Source: Nocardioides sp. REDSEA-S33_B3 (GTDB lineage Bacteria; Actinomycetota; Actinomycetes; Propionibacteriales; Nocardioidaceae). Taken from it: a DNA stretch of 64,000 nt. Positions within the stretch are counted from its first letter, which is position 1. Every line of letters begins with the position of its first letter. The stretch is taken from positions 19,406-83,405 of the forward strand of contig LUPK01000002.1 in assembly GCA_001627335.1 (NCBI GenBank), given 5' to 3'. The notes beneath the pieces are model-generated. The model worked only from the letters and a program-made list of their open reading frames with translations, was not told where the DNA came from and ran no database searches. The translations under genes were made by a program, and so were the position numbers. Positions 9,232 through 17,508 of the stretch are shown here, one piece after another.

Positions 9232-9983
9232 CAGCGGCGGCGCAGCACCAGCACGAGGTTCCAGGTGACGAGCTCGCGCACGACCGGGACGCGCAGCAGC
9301 CACCGGCTCCACCAGGGGTTGTAGCGCGGGGTGAGGTGGACGACGTCCACGGTGCCCGCGTCCTCCTGCTCGCGCGCCCAGCGCAGCCCGGCGGCGACCG
9401 TCACGGGGAAGAGCGACTCGCCGAACTTGTTCTTCGGCTCGTGCCCGTGGACGCGGGTGTAGCGGCGGCGCGCCCGGGCGCCGCCGAGGAAGTGCCACGG
9501 GGCCGTCTCATGGCCGCCCCACGGGCCGAACCAGACCGTGTAGCTGATGAAGACCAGGCCCCCGGGCTTGGTCACGCGCACCATCTCGCGCGCCATCGTC
9601 CACGGCTGGGGCACGTGCTCGAGGACGTTGGAGGAGTAGCAGACGTCGACGCAGGCGCTGCGCACCGGCAGCTGCATGCCGCTGCCGACCACGGTGCCGG
9701 CGGCGATGTCGCCGAGGCCGGCGAGCTCTCCCACGTCGGAGTCCAGCGCCAGGTACCGGGCACCGGCCTCGCGGAAGGCGTCGCGGAAGTAGCCGGGGCC
9801 ACCGCCGACGTCGAAGACCAGCCGGGACTCCAGCGGCGCGTAGTGCGCGACCTGGGCTGCGGAGTCCTGGGCCAGGGCGGTGTAGAAGCGGGCGGGATCG
9901 GGCTGCTCGTAGCGGAACTCCCGCAGCAGACGCACCGACCTCGACAGCGAGGCCCGGAAGGGCTTGGTGGACGGGCGTGGCAC
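9231..9983 (-). CDS. SAM methyltransferase upstream of aftD
   Basis: A 250-residue class I methyltransferase: motif I VFDVGGGPGYF around residues 56-66, LALDSD for the cofactor acidic residue, NVLEHVPQPW post-I, and VTKPGGLVFISYT. The C-terminal half contains WGGHETAPWHF, a feature I associate with a mycobacterial envelope-locus homologue (Rv0224c type, from memory). It is transcribed with aftD through a TGATG junction and diverges from a glycosyltransferase gene. The GTG start lies 7 bases after a TAGGGT hexamer, so the operon mRNA is predicted to be leaderless. Its substrate is unknown; sugar or lipid methylation is suggested by context only. Confidence 0.85.
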   Translation of the reverse strand: MPRPSTKPFRASLSRSVRLLREFRYEQPDPARFYTALAQDSAAQVAHYAPLESRLVFDVGGGPGYFRDAFREAGARYLALDSDVGELAGLGDIAAGTVVGSGMQLPVRSACVDVCYSSNVLEHVPQPWTMAREMVRVTKPGGLVFISYTVWFGPWGGHETAPWHFLGGARARRRYTRVHGHEPKNKFGESLFPVTVAAGLRWAREQEDAGTVDVVHLTPRYNPWWSRWLLRVPVVRELVTWNLVLVLRRR

Positions 9984-9990
9984 GACGTGG

Positions 9991-9996
9991 ACCCTA
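9991..9996 (-). promoter_or_regulatory. -10 hexamer, leaderless methyltransferase-aftD operon
   Basis: On the minus strand TAGGGT ends 7 bases before the GTG at 9983, so transcription should begin at or near the start codon. The site overlaps a TATAGG on the plus strand that may serve the divergent glycosyltransferase. Confidence 0.6.
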
Positions 9997-10009
9997 TAGG
10001 CTCCGGCGG

Positions 10010-11182
10010 ATGCACGAGGGCTCGCTGGACGGACGCCACGTCGTCTTCCTGAGCTGGCGCGACACCGCGAACCCGGAGGGCGGCGGGGCCGAGCGCTACC
10101 TGGAGAAGATGGCCGAGGGCCTGATCGAGCACGGGTGCACCGTCACCATCTTCTGCGCCGCCCACGCCGCGGCCCCGCCGGAGGAGACCCGCGGTGGCAT
10201 CCGGTTCGTCCGGCGCGGCACCAAGCTGTCGGTGTACGCCGCCGGCATGCGCGCACTGCGTCGCGGCGACCTCGACGGGCCGCAGGGTCGCACCGACCTC
10301 GTGGTCGACGTGCAGAACGGGCTGCCGTTCTTCAGCCGGATGGTCACCGACGTGCCCGTGATCGTGCTGATCCACCACGTGCACCGCGAGCAGTGGCCGG
10401 TGGTCTACCCGGGGCTCAGCGGACGCATCGGCTGGTGGATCGAGCGCCGCTTCGCGCCCCGGCTCTACCGCCGCGAGCAGTACGTCGCGGTCTCCCGAGC
10501 CACCCGCGACGAGCTGGTCGCGCTGGGCATCGACCAGGACCGCATCGCGGTCGTGCACAACGGCACCGACCCCTACCGTGCGGTCGACCCCGGCAAGAGC
10601 CCCGACCCCATGGTTGCCGTCGTCGGACGCCTCGTCCCCCACAAGCAGGTCGAGCACGCCGTCGACGCCGTGGTGGCACTGCAGGCCGAGCTGCCAGGGC
10701 TGCGTCTGCACGTGGTCGGGTCCGGCTGGTGGGAGGCCGAGCTGGCGGCGTACGTCGAGAAGGTGGGGGCGGGCGACTGCGTCGTGCTCGAGGGCCACGT
10801 CACCGAGGAGCACAAGCACGAGGTCTACGAGCGGGCGTGGGTGCTTGCGCTGCCGTCGCTGAAGGAGGGCTGGGGGCTGGTCATCGGCGAGGCCGGCATG
10901 CACGCGACTCCCGCTGTCGCCTACCGCGCCGCCGGCGGCACCCAGGAGTCGATCGAGCACGACCACTCCGGCCTGCTGGTCGACACCCACGAGCAGTTCA
11001 CCGAGGCGCTGCGCAGGCTGCTGACCGACGAGTCGCTGCGCCGCCGCCTCTCCGCCGGTGCGCTCGAGGTCAGCCACCGCTTCACCTGGACGCAGAGCCA
11101 GCGGTCCTTCGCCGAGGTCGTCGCCGCCAGGCTCGACGGTCGCATCCTGCACGCCGACGACCCGGGCGCCACCCGCGTCTGA
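10010..11182 (+). CDS. GT4-family glycosyltransferase
   Basis: A 390-residue GT-B retaining glycosyltransferase. The N-terminal acceptor half has a glycine-rich start (NPEGGGAERYL), and the donor half has VAVVGRLVPHKQ near 198-209, VVGSGWWE, and the family EX7E motif within EGWGLVIGEA (about 282-291). It lies head to head with the methyltransferase-aftD operon and resembles the mycobacterial Rv0225 arrangement (from memory). The ATG at 10010 is chosen over the GTG at 9977 because the latter lies inside the neighbouring gene's start. It probably transfers a nucleotide-activated sugar on the cytoplasmic face to start or extend the glycan that the GT-C enzymes later use; substrate not determinable. 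Confidence 0.88.
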   Translation: MHEGSLDGRHVVFLSWRDTANPEGGGAERYLEKMAEGLIEHGCTVTIFCAAHAAAPPEETRGGIRFVRRGTKLSVYAAGMRALRRGDLDGPQGRTDLVVDVQNGLPFFSRMVTDVPVIVLIHHVHREQWPVVYPGLSGRIGWWIERRFAPRLYRREQYVAVSRATRDELVALGIDQDRIAVVHNGTDPYRAVDPGKSPDPMVAVVGRLVPHKQVEHAVDAVVALQAELPGLRLHVVGSGWWEAELAAYVEKVGAGDCVVLEGHVTEEHKHEVYERAWVLALPSLKEGWGLVIGEAGMHATPAVAYRAAGGTQESIEHDHSGLLVDTHEQFTEALRRLLTDESLRRRLSAGALEVSHRFTWTQSQRSFAEVVAARLDGRILHADDPGATRV

Positions 11183-11281
11183 CCCGGGCCTGACCCGGTC
11201 CACGATGTGCAGCAGGAGTCGACGGCGATCTGGCCGGCGAGGTCGATGACGGGCTTGACGGGTGATGACCACGAACCAGCC

Positions 11282-11330
11282 CGACTGGAGGGCGTGGCGT
11301 GAAAGGGGTTCACGAGGAGCCCTCCAGTCG
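11282..11330. terminator. Nested stem-loop after the GT4 gene
   Basis: A perfect 12-bp outer stem (11282-11293 with 11319-11330) encloses a 6-bp inner stem (CGTGAA with TTCACG at 11298-11314) and a 5-base loop. It lies about 100 bases downstream of the glycosyltransferase and is followed by CCCCGCGGGG. It may be a terminator or a structured 3' end. Confidence 0.55.
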
Positions 11331-11361
11331 CCCCGCGGGGACGGCGTGGAGGGCACACCGA

Positions 11362-11390
11362 AAGGCCGACAGCCCAGGGCTGCCGGCCTT
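11362..11390. terminator. Hairpin between convergent genes
   Basis: Arms 11362-11374 and 11378-11390 pair over 13 bp with one wobble and a 3-base loop. It is located 24 bases beyond the end of the DUF2613 gene and likely terminates the minus-strand transcript; it could also act on the plus strand. Confidence 0.6.
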
Positions 11391-11413
11391 CACGTGGTGC
11401 GTGCGGCTGGGCT

Positions 11414-11569
11414 CTAGTTGGTCGAGCCGTAGACCACGACGGGTGCGTTGACGTTCGCCGGGGAGTCCCCCTGCGGGCTCGTCTGCGACGACACGACGCC
11501 GACCACCGTCACGGTGGCCACCGCTCCGCCGACGATCATCGCCGCGACGGTGCCAAGAATGCTTCCCAC
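11414..11569 (-). CDS. DUF2613-family small membrane protein
   Basis: A 51-residue protein: a single hydrophobic segment from about residue 5 to 26 (GTVAAMIVGGAVATVTVVG), then a short polar tail ending VVVYGSTN. Length, position and composition match DUF2613, small actinobacterial membrane proteins of unknown role. The start is the GTG at 11569-11567; the frame runs further upstream, but the GGGAGGGTGGAGA purine tract lies just before this GTG and the longer frame would cover the neighbouring gene. It follows the GT-C-like gene on the same strand after a 47-base gap containing a GAAAACGTT motif. Function unknown. Confidence 0.75.
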   Translation of the reverse strand: MGSILGTVAAMIVGGAVATVTVVGVVSSQTSPQGDSPANVNAPVVVYGSTN

Positions 11570-11616
11570 TTCTCCACCCTCCCTCAAAGGTAGGAAAACG
11601 TTAGCAGTCTCACGCC

Positions 11617-13341
11617 CTATCCGGACAAATTCCGACGCAAACGTTGCCGAGCGCAACGGACGCCAGCGACCACGGCAGCCAACAGGACCGCGAGGTGCGC
11701 CGTCCAGGCGAGGCCCATCGCCACCTGCCACGAGGTCGGCGAGGTCGTCTCGTCGACCTCGTCCAGCCGCACGACCCGCAGGCGCCCGTCGTCGAGGAGC
11801 GTCTCCCCCGCCACGTCCGGTGCCGGCCCGGGCGCCGTCAGGTCGGTGGCGACCGCCCCGACGCCGAGGGAACCGAGCACGTCGGCCCGAGCCTGCGGGG
11901 TGGGCAGCTCGATCGCGTCACGGACCCGTTGCACGCGCTGGTCCTCGCCCTCGATGACGACGTCGTCGACCACCAGCTCGTCGGAGGCGACGGGCACAGG
12001 TAGCAGCACCCTGCCCAGCGGGTCGAGGACCTTGTGCCCGTCGTTCCAGTCGGGCTGCCGATAGCTCGAGAGCGGCAGCACCAGGACGTCGCCCGCCCCT
12101 TCACCGAGCGCGGCGCGGGCGTCGGCGTAGGACACCGGGTAGTCCACCGCGACCAACCGCCCCCCGGCTCCCCATGCGGCGTCGGGCAGGACCGTGACCG
12201 GCCATAGGACGGCGACGACCGCCAGGGAGACGCGCGCCGGCGTGGCCCAGCGGCCACGGGTCCACCGCCAGGCACCGTCGACGGCGACCGCCACGAGCGC
12301 GACCAGCAGGGGGACGCACAGCACGAGGAGGCGCGAGCCGTCGCGCAGCACTCCCCCACCCGGTACGACGCCGGCCAGCTGCCCCACGGGCCCGGGAGCG
12401 GCCCAGGTGAGCACCGCCAGCAGCCAGCCGACGGCCCACAGCAGGACGAGCGGCGCCCATGGGACCGCGAGCACGATCGCCTCCCGGCGGGACCGCCGGA
12501 CGCCCAGGACCAGCAGCGGCACCAGGGCCAGCAGGGCGACGAGAGCAGCCGGGCCGGTGCGACTGACCGGCACCACCTCGGCGTTCCAGACCCCGCCCAG
12601 GGTCAGCGCCGCGAGCGGACCGGGCAAGGGGCCTTCCCCGGACAGGGCGAAGAGGCGCGCCGCGGCAGGGTCGCTCACCGCGTCCCGGACGTGCAGCAGC
12701 CCGGAGACCAGCCACGGGGCCTGCGCCGCCAGCACGAGGAGCGCCCCCCGCGCCCACAACCGGCGCTCACCGGGCCCGAGCACGAGCCCGGACAGCAGCA
12801 CCAGCGAGGTCGCCAGGCCCGCGCTGACGCTGAGGCTGCCGAGCAGCACGGCGAGCGGCAGCCACCAGGGGGCTCGCCCGGTCGCCCGCCAGCGGGTCGC
12901 GCCCAGCAGGACCCACGGGAGTGCGGCGTACCCGAGCAGGACCGGCCAGTGGCCCAGCACCAACCGCTCGACGACGAACGGGTTCCAGCACCACAGCGTG
13001 ACCGCAGCGAGCCGGGACACCACGCCGAGTCCGGCCAGGACCCGGTCGATGCCCGACGCACCGCCGAGCAGCATCCCGAGCAGCACCAGCTTCTGCAGCA
13101 GCATCCCCGGGACGACCTCGTCCAGCACCGCCACCCAGGCGTCGCTGGGGACGGCCCGGGGCAGGCCGCTGCCGAGCCCCAGGACGTCTGCGCGCACCGC
13201 CAGGTCGCGCACCCAGACCATGTCGTAGGACAGGACGTAGCCAGGACCGAGCGCCGGGCCGAGCACGAGCCCCACGAGCACGAGGGACCACACGGCGACC
13301 AGCGCACGCTGCCAGGTCGCACGCGGATCCGGGGTCGCCAC
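11617..13341 (-). CDS. GT-C-like multi-span membrane protein
   Basis: A protein of about 574 residues with a dozen or so hydrophobic segments, an extracytoplasmic loop after the first span containing LSYDMVWVRDLAVR, a soluble segment near 400-530 and a final span. Size and position beside a GT4 enzyme resemble the mycobacterial membrane protein Rv0226c (from memory), considered GT-C-like. The frame is open up to a GTG at 13422, but this would overlap the promoter of the divergent flippase; the GTG at 13341 gives a length near the relative's. Start uncertain. The likely role is transfer of a lipid-linked sugar outside the membrane, by inference. Confidence 0.7.
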   Translation of the reverse strand: MATPDPRATWQRALVAVWSLVLVGLVLGPALGPGYVLSYDMVWVRDLAVRADVLGLGSGLPRAVPSDAWVAVLDEVVPGMLLQKLVLLGMLLGGASGIDRVLAGLGVVSRLAAVTLWCWNPFVVERLVLGHWPVLLGYAALPWVLLGATRWRATGRAPWWLPLAVLLGSLSVSAGLATSLVLLSGLVLGPGERRLWARGALLVLAAQAPWLVSGLLHVRDAVSDPAAARLFALSGEGPLPGPLAALTLGGVWNAEVVPVSRTGPAALVALLALVPLLVLGVRRSRREAIVLAVPWAPLVLLWAVGWLLAVLTWAAPGPVGQLAGVVPGGGVLRDGSRLLVLCVPLLVALVAVAVDGAWRWTRGRWATPARVSLAVVAVLWPVTVLPDAAWGAGGRLVAVDYPVSYADARAALGEGAGDVLVLPLSSYRQPDWNDGHKVLDPLGRVLLPVPVASDELVVDDVVIEGEDQRVQRVRDAIELPTPQARADVLGSLGVGAVATDLTAPGPAPDVAGETLLDDGRLRVVRLDEVDETTSPTSWQVAMGLAWTAHLAVLLAAVVAGVRCARQRLRRNLSG

Positions 13342-13423
13342 ACGAGGAGCAAAGCACGTCGGGGCTTCGCCCACCTTTTCGCGGGCGTTGGCCGACACTT
13401 CCCCCGGCGGCCGCGACCTCACC

Positions 13424-13429
13424 TAGTCT
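13424..13429 (+). promoter_or_regulatory. -10 hexamer, leaderless flippase gene
   Basis: TAGTCT ends 6 bases before the GTG start at 13436 and no Shine-Dalgarno is present, so a leaderless mRNA is predicted. Confidence 0.65.
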
Positions 13430-13435
13430 CACAGG

Positions 13436-14737
13436 GTGACGACCACGACTGAGCAGGCCTCGGGGGCCTCAGGGGACCAGGAGGGCCGCCGACGGCTGCC
13501 CGACCTGAAGGCGCTGCTGCGCAGCAGCGCCGGCATCGCCGTGGCCATGGCGGTCATGAACGTCGCGACCTACGCCTTCCAGATGATCTCGGCGCGCCTC
13601 CTCGGCCCGACCGAGTACGGCGCGGTCGCCTCCCTCATGGCCCTGCTGATGGTCGTCGCCGTCCTCCAGCTCGGCCTGCAGGCCACCGGCGCCCGACGCA
13701 TCTCCGCCGAGCCGGAGCACGTCGCCCAGATCGAGCGCATGGTCCTGCGCGTCACCTACCGCGCGGCCCTCGGGCTCGGCCTGCTGATGATGGCGCTCGC
13801 ACCGGTGGTGCACCAGGTGCTCCGCCTGGACTCCGTGGTCCCGGCGCTCCTGCTGGCCGTCTCCGCGGTGCCCCTCACGATCATGGGCGGCCAGGCCGGC
13901 GTGCTGCAGGGCGAGCGCCGGTGGTTCTCGCTCGCCGGCATCTACCTCGCGATGGGCCTGGGCCGTGTGGTCGTCGGCACCGCCTGCATCGTCGTCTCCC
14001 CCACCGAGTCGGCGGCCATGCTCGGCGTGATGATCGCGATGTTCGCCCCGGCACTGGTCGGCTGGCTGGCGCTGCGCCGCCCGGGGCTGCACGTGCGCGA
14101 CGGCGACCGGCACAGCGACCAGCACACGGCGCGCCGCGTCGTCACCGAGACCGGCAGCGCCTCGCTGGCGCTGCTGGCCTTCTTCGTGCTCTCCAACCTC
14201 GACATCGTGGTAGCGCGCAACGTCCTCGACGACCACGACGCCGGCCTGTACGCCGCCGGCCTGATCCTCACCAAGGCGGTGCTGTTCCTGCCGCAGTTCG
14301 TCGTGGTCGTCGCGTTCCCGGCCATGTCCACGCCGGCGCAGCGCCGCCGCGCCCTGCTGCGCAGCCTCTTCGTCGTCGGCCTGCTCGGCGTGGTCTGCAC
14401 CCTCGGCGCGTGGCTCCTCAGCGGCCTGGCCATGGTCTTCGTCGGCGGCGCGGAGTACGCCGACGTGGAGTCCCGCCTGTGGGTCTTCGCCGTGCTCGGC
14501 ACGCTGCTGGCGATGCTGCAGCTGCTGGTCTACTCGGTGCTGGCCAGGCGCGGCACCAAGACGACGTACCTGGTGTGGATGGCCGTGATCGCGATGATCG
14601 TGCTCGCCAGCACCGTCGAGGAGCTGGGCACCCTCGCCGCGGTCGTGGTGTGCATCGACGCCGCGCTCTTCGCCGCCCTGCTCGGCATCAGCCTGTGGCG
14701 GCTCAAGGAGCCCGTCCCCGCGCAGCCCGAGGACTGA
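13436..14737 (+). CDS. Wzx/MurJ-type oligosaccharide flippase
   Basis: A 433-residue polytopic protein of the MOP exporter superfamily (polysaccharide biosynthesis type). About twelve hydrophobic segments are visible, with the family's first-helix pattern (MNVATYAFQMISARLLGPTE) near residues 40-59 and a second half beginning LSNLDIVVARNVL near 255. Such proteins flip undecaprenyl- or decaprenyl-linked oligosaccharides to the outer face. As the last gene of the envelope locus it could export the glycan unit built by the neighbouring glycosyltransferases. It is divergent from the GT-C-like gene and its 3' end lies only 9 bases from the 3' end of polA. Substrate unknown. Confidence 0.85.
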   Translation: MTTTTEQASGASGDQEGRRRLPDLKALLRSSAGIAVAMAVMNVATYAFQMISARLLGPTEYGAVASLMALLMVVAVLQLGLQATGARRISAEPEHVAQIERMVLRVTYRAALGLGLLMMALAPVVHQVLRLDSVVPALLLAVSAVPLTIMGGQAGVLQGERRWFSLAGIYLAMGLGRVVVGTACIVVSPTESAAMLGVMIAMFAPALVGWLALRRPGLHVRDGDRHSDQHTARRVVTETGSASLALLAFFVLSNLDIVVARNVLDDHDAGLYAAGLILTKAVLFLPQFVVVVAFPAMSTPAQRRRALLRSLFVVGLLGVVCTLGAWLLSGLAMVFVGGAEYADVESRLWVFAVLGTLLAMLQLLVYSVLARRGTKTTYLVWMAVIAMIVLASTVEELGTLAAVVVCIDAALFAALLGISLWRLKEPVPAQPED

Positions 14738-14746
14738 GTCCTCTCG

Positions 14747-17446
14747 CTAGTGCGCCGCCTCGTGCCACGAGCGACCCGTGCCGACGGAGACGTCGAGGGG
14801 CACGAGCAGGTCGGCGGCGGCGCCCATGTGCTGACGCACCAGCTGCTCGAGCTGCTCCCGCTCCCCGGCGGCCACCTCGAGCACGAGCTCGTCGTGGACC
14901 TGCAGCAGCATCCGTGAGCGCAGCCCCGCGGTGGCGATGCCCTCCTCGAGGTCGAGCATGGCGACCTTGATCAGGTCGGCCGCCGACCCCTGGATCGGCG
15001 CGTTGAGCGCCATCCGCTCGGCCATCTCGCGACGCTGGCGGTTGTCGCTGGTCAGGTCGGGGAGGTAGCGCCGGCGACCGCGCAGGGTCTCGGTGAACCC
15101 GGTGCGCCGCGCCTCGTCGACCACGCCGCCGAGGTAGTCGCGCACCCCGCCGAAGGTCTCGAAGTACTCGTCCATCAGTCCGCGTGCCTCGCTCGGCTCG
15201 ATGCCCAGCTGCTGCCCGAGGCCGAACGCGGACAGGCCGTAGGCCAGCCCGTAGTTCATCGCCTTGATCTTGGCCCGCTGCTCGGTGGAGACGTCCTCGG
15301 CCGCGACGTCGAAGACCCTCGCCGCGGTGATGGAGTGGAAGTCCTGGCCCGAGCGGAACGCCTCGATGAGCAGCGCGTCCTCGGAGAGGTGGGCCATGAT
15401 CCGCATCTCGATCTGGCTGTAGTCGGCCGTCATCAACGACTCGAAGCCCTCGCCCACCACGAAGGCCTCGCGGATGCGGCGGCCCTCCTCGGTGCGGATC
15501 GGGATGTTCTGCAGGTTGGGGTCGGTGCTGGAGAGCCGACCGGTCGCGGCGATGGTCTGGTTGAAGGTGGTGTGGATGCGCCCGTCGGCCGCCACGGTCT
15601 TCAGCAGCCCCTCGATGGTCTGCCGCAGGCGGATCACGTCGCGGTGGCGCAGCAGGTGCAGCAGGAAGGGGTGCTCGGTCTTGACGTACAACGCCTGCAA
15701 CGCGTCGGCGTCGGTGGTGTAGCCGGTCTTGGTGCGCTTGGTCTTGGGCATGTCGAGCTCGTCGAAGAGCACCACCTGCAGCTGCTTGGGCGAGCCGAGG
15801 TTGATCTCCTTGCCGATGACGGCGTAGGCCTCCTCGGCCGCGGCGCGCACCTCGGCGGAGAAGTGCTGCTCCAGCGACTCGAGGTGCTCGCTGTCCACAG
15901 CGATGCCGAGGGTCTCCATCCGGGCGAGCAGGTGCACGAGTGGCAGCTCGATCTCGGCCATGAGCTCGGTCCCGCCGTGCTCCTCGACGGCGGTGTCGAG
16001 CGCCTCGGCGAGGTCCAGAACCGCCCGCGCGTGCAGCATCGCGGTGTCGGCGGCGGCGCTGTCGCCCTCGTCCCCGAGGGTGTCGAGGCTGAGCTGCCCG
16101 TCGTCGGCCTCCCCCTGCTTCAGCTCGCGCTTGAGGTAGCGCAGGGTCAGGTCGGCGAGGTCGTAGGAGCGCTGGTCGGGCCGCACGAGGTACGCCGCGA
16201 TCGCGGTGTCGCTCTGCAGGCCGGCCAGCGGCCACCCGCGGGCCGCGAGCGCCAGCATCGGGCCCTTCGCGTCGTGCAGGATCTTGGGCCGCGCGGCGTC
16301 GGCGAGCCAGGCGGCGACCGCGGCGTCGTCGGCGGGGGTCACCTCGGCCGCGTCGAACCAGGCAGCCGTGCCGTCCGCGGCGGCCAGGGCGAGCGACCAG
16401 ACCTCGCCCGTGCCTGCTCGCCAGGCCCCCTGCACCGCCACGCCGGTCGCGACGTCGCCGGAAGCGTGCTCGGCCAGCCAGGAGCCGACCTCGTCGGCGC
16501 CCAGGCGGGTGCCGGCCAGCTCGAAGCCGGAGTCGTCGACGACGTCCTCCTCCGAGCTCAGCGTCTCGAAGAGCCGGTCGCGCAGCACCCGGAACTCCAG
16601 GCCGTCGAAGAGCGTGTGCACGGCCTGGCGGTCCCACGGACGCAGCGCGAGGTCGCGCGGGTGCAGCTCGAGGTCGAGGTCACGGACCAGGGCGTTGAGG
16701 CGTCGGTTGCGCATGACGTCGCCGAGGTGCTCGCGCAGCGCCTCGCCCTTCTTGCCGGTGATCTTGTCGGCGTTGTCGATCACGCCGTCGAGGTCGCCGT
16801 AGGTCTTGAGCCACTTGGCCGCGAACCCCTGACCGACCCCGGGCACGCCGGGGAGGTTGTCGGAGGTCTCCCCGACGATGGCGGCCAGCTCCGGGTACTG
16901 GTGCGGCGGGACGGCGTACTTCGCCTCGACGGCCTCGGGCGTCATCCGCGCGAGGTCGGAGACCCCGCGCATGGGGTAGAGCACCGTGGAGCGGTCGGTG
17001 ACCAGCTGCAGGGAGTCGCGGTCCCCGGTGAGGATCAGCACCTCCATCTCCGGCTCCGCCAGTGCCTGGGTCACCAGCGTGGCGATGATGTCGTCGGCCT
17101 CGAAGCCGTCCTTCTTCAAGAAGGGGATGTTGAGCGCGTCGAGGACCTCCTCGATCAGCGGCAGCTGGCTGGAGAACTCGCCGGGGGTCTTGTTCCGCTT
17201 CGCCTTGTACTCGGAGTACTCCTGCATGCGGAAGGTCTGGCGCGAGACGTCGAAGGCCACCGCGACGTGCGTCGGCTGCTCGTCGCGCAGCACGTTGATC
17301 AGCATCGAGGTGAAGCCGTAGACGGCGTTGGTGTGCTGCCCCGTCGTGGTGGAGAAGTTCTCCACCGGGAGCGCGAAGAAGGCGCGGTAGGCCAGCGAGT
17401 GGCCGTCGAGCAGCAGGAGCCGGGGGCGGGCGTTCGTCTCGGGCAC
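14747..17446 (-). CDS. polA: DNA polymerase I
   Basis: An 899-residue family A polymerase for Okazaki fragment processing and repair. The N-terminal 5'-3' exonuclease domain (about 1-300) begins LLLDGHSLAYRAFFA and holds acidic motifs such as GFEADDIIATL and LILTGDRDSLQL. The middle 3'-5' exonuclease-like domain lacks the DxE proofreading residues (VAVQGAWRAG at that place), as usual in actinobacterial PolA. The polymerase domain has motif A ADYSQIEMR (D675), the O-helix RAKIKAMNYGLAYG (724-737) and motif C LQVHDELVLE (H851, D852). It starts with GTG, 6 bases after a TAGTCT hexamer. It is divergent from a thioesterase gene. Confidence 0.98.
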   Translation of the reverse strand: MPETNARPRLLLLDGHSLAYRAFFALPVENFSTTTGQHTNAVYGFTSMLINVLRDEQPTHVAVAFDVSRQTFRMQEYSEYKAKRNKTPGEFSSQLPLIEEVLDALNIPFLKKDGFEADDIIATLVTQALAEPEMEVLILTGDRDSLQLVTDRSTVLYPMRGVSDLARMTPEAVEAKYAVPPHQYPELAAIVGETSDNLPGVPGVGQGFAAKWLKTYGDLDGVIDNADKITGKKGEALREHLGDVMRNRRLNALVRDLDLELHPRDLALRPWDRQAVHTLFDGLEFRVLRDRLFETLSSEEDVVDDSGFELAGTRLGADEVGSWLAEHASGDVATGVAVQGAWRAGTGEVWSLALAAADGTAAWFDAAEVTPADDAAVAAWLADAARPKILHDAKGPMLALAARGWPLAGLQSDTAIAAYLVRPDQRSYDLADLTLRYLKRELKQGEADDGQLSLDTLGDEGDSAAADTAMLHARAVLDLAEALDTAVEEHGGTELMAEIELPLVHLLARMETLGIAVDSEHLESLEQHFSAEVRAAAEEAYAVIGKEINLGSPKQLQVVLFDELDMPKTKRTKTGYTTDADALQALYVKTEHPFLLHLLRHRDVIRLRQTIEGLLKTVAADGRIHTTFNQTIAATGRLSSTDPNLQNIPIRTEEGRRIREAFVVGEGFESLMTADYSQIEMRIMAHLSEDALLIEAFRSGQDFHSITAARVFDVAAEDVSTEQRAKIKAMNYGLAYGLSAFGLGQQLGIEPSEARGLMDEYFETFGGVRDYLGGVVDEARRTGFTETLRGRRRYLPDLTSDNRQRREMAERMALNAPIQGSAADLIKVAMLDLEEGIATAGLRSRMLLQVHDELVLEVAAGEREQLEQLVRQHMGAAADLLVPLDVSVGTGRSWHEAAH

Positions 17447-17452
17447 CCGCCG

Positions 17453-17458
17453 AGACTA
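17453..17458 (-). promoter_or_regulatory. -10 hexamer, leaderless polA
   Basis: TAGTCT on the minus strand is separated by 6 bases from the polA GTG at 17446; no ribosome-binding site is present. Confidence 0.65.
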
Positions 17459-17495
17459 TCCGTGGCCACCGACATCCCGGCCGGGCGGTGGCGGC

Positions 17496-17501
17496 TAGGT
17501 T
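17496..17501 (+). promoter_or_regulatory. -10 hexamer, leaderless thioesterase gene
   Basis: TAGGTT ends 7 bases before the ATG at 17509, facing away from the polA promoter 40 bases to the left. Confidence 0.6.
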
Positions 17502-17508
17502 GAGCGGC

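Noticed and set aside
9232..9498. Upstream extension of the AftD-like frame
   Set aside because: The added 89 residues are low-complexity and lie inside the methyltransferase gene; the TGATG junction marks the start at 9231.
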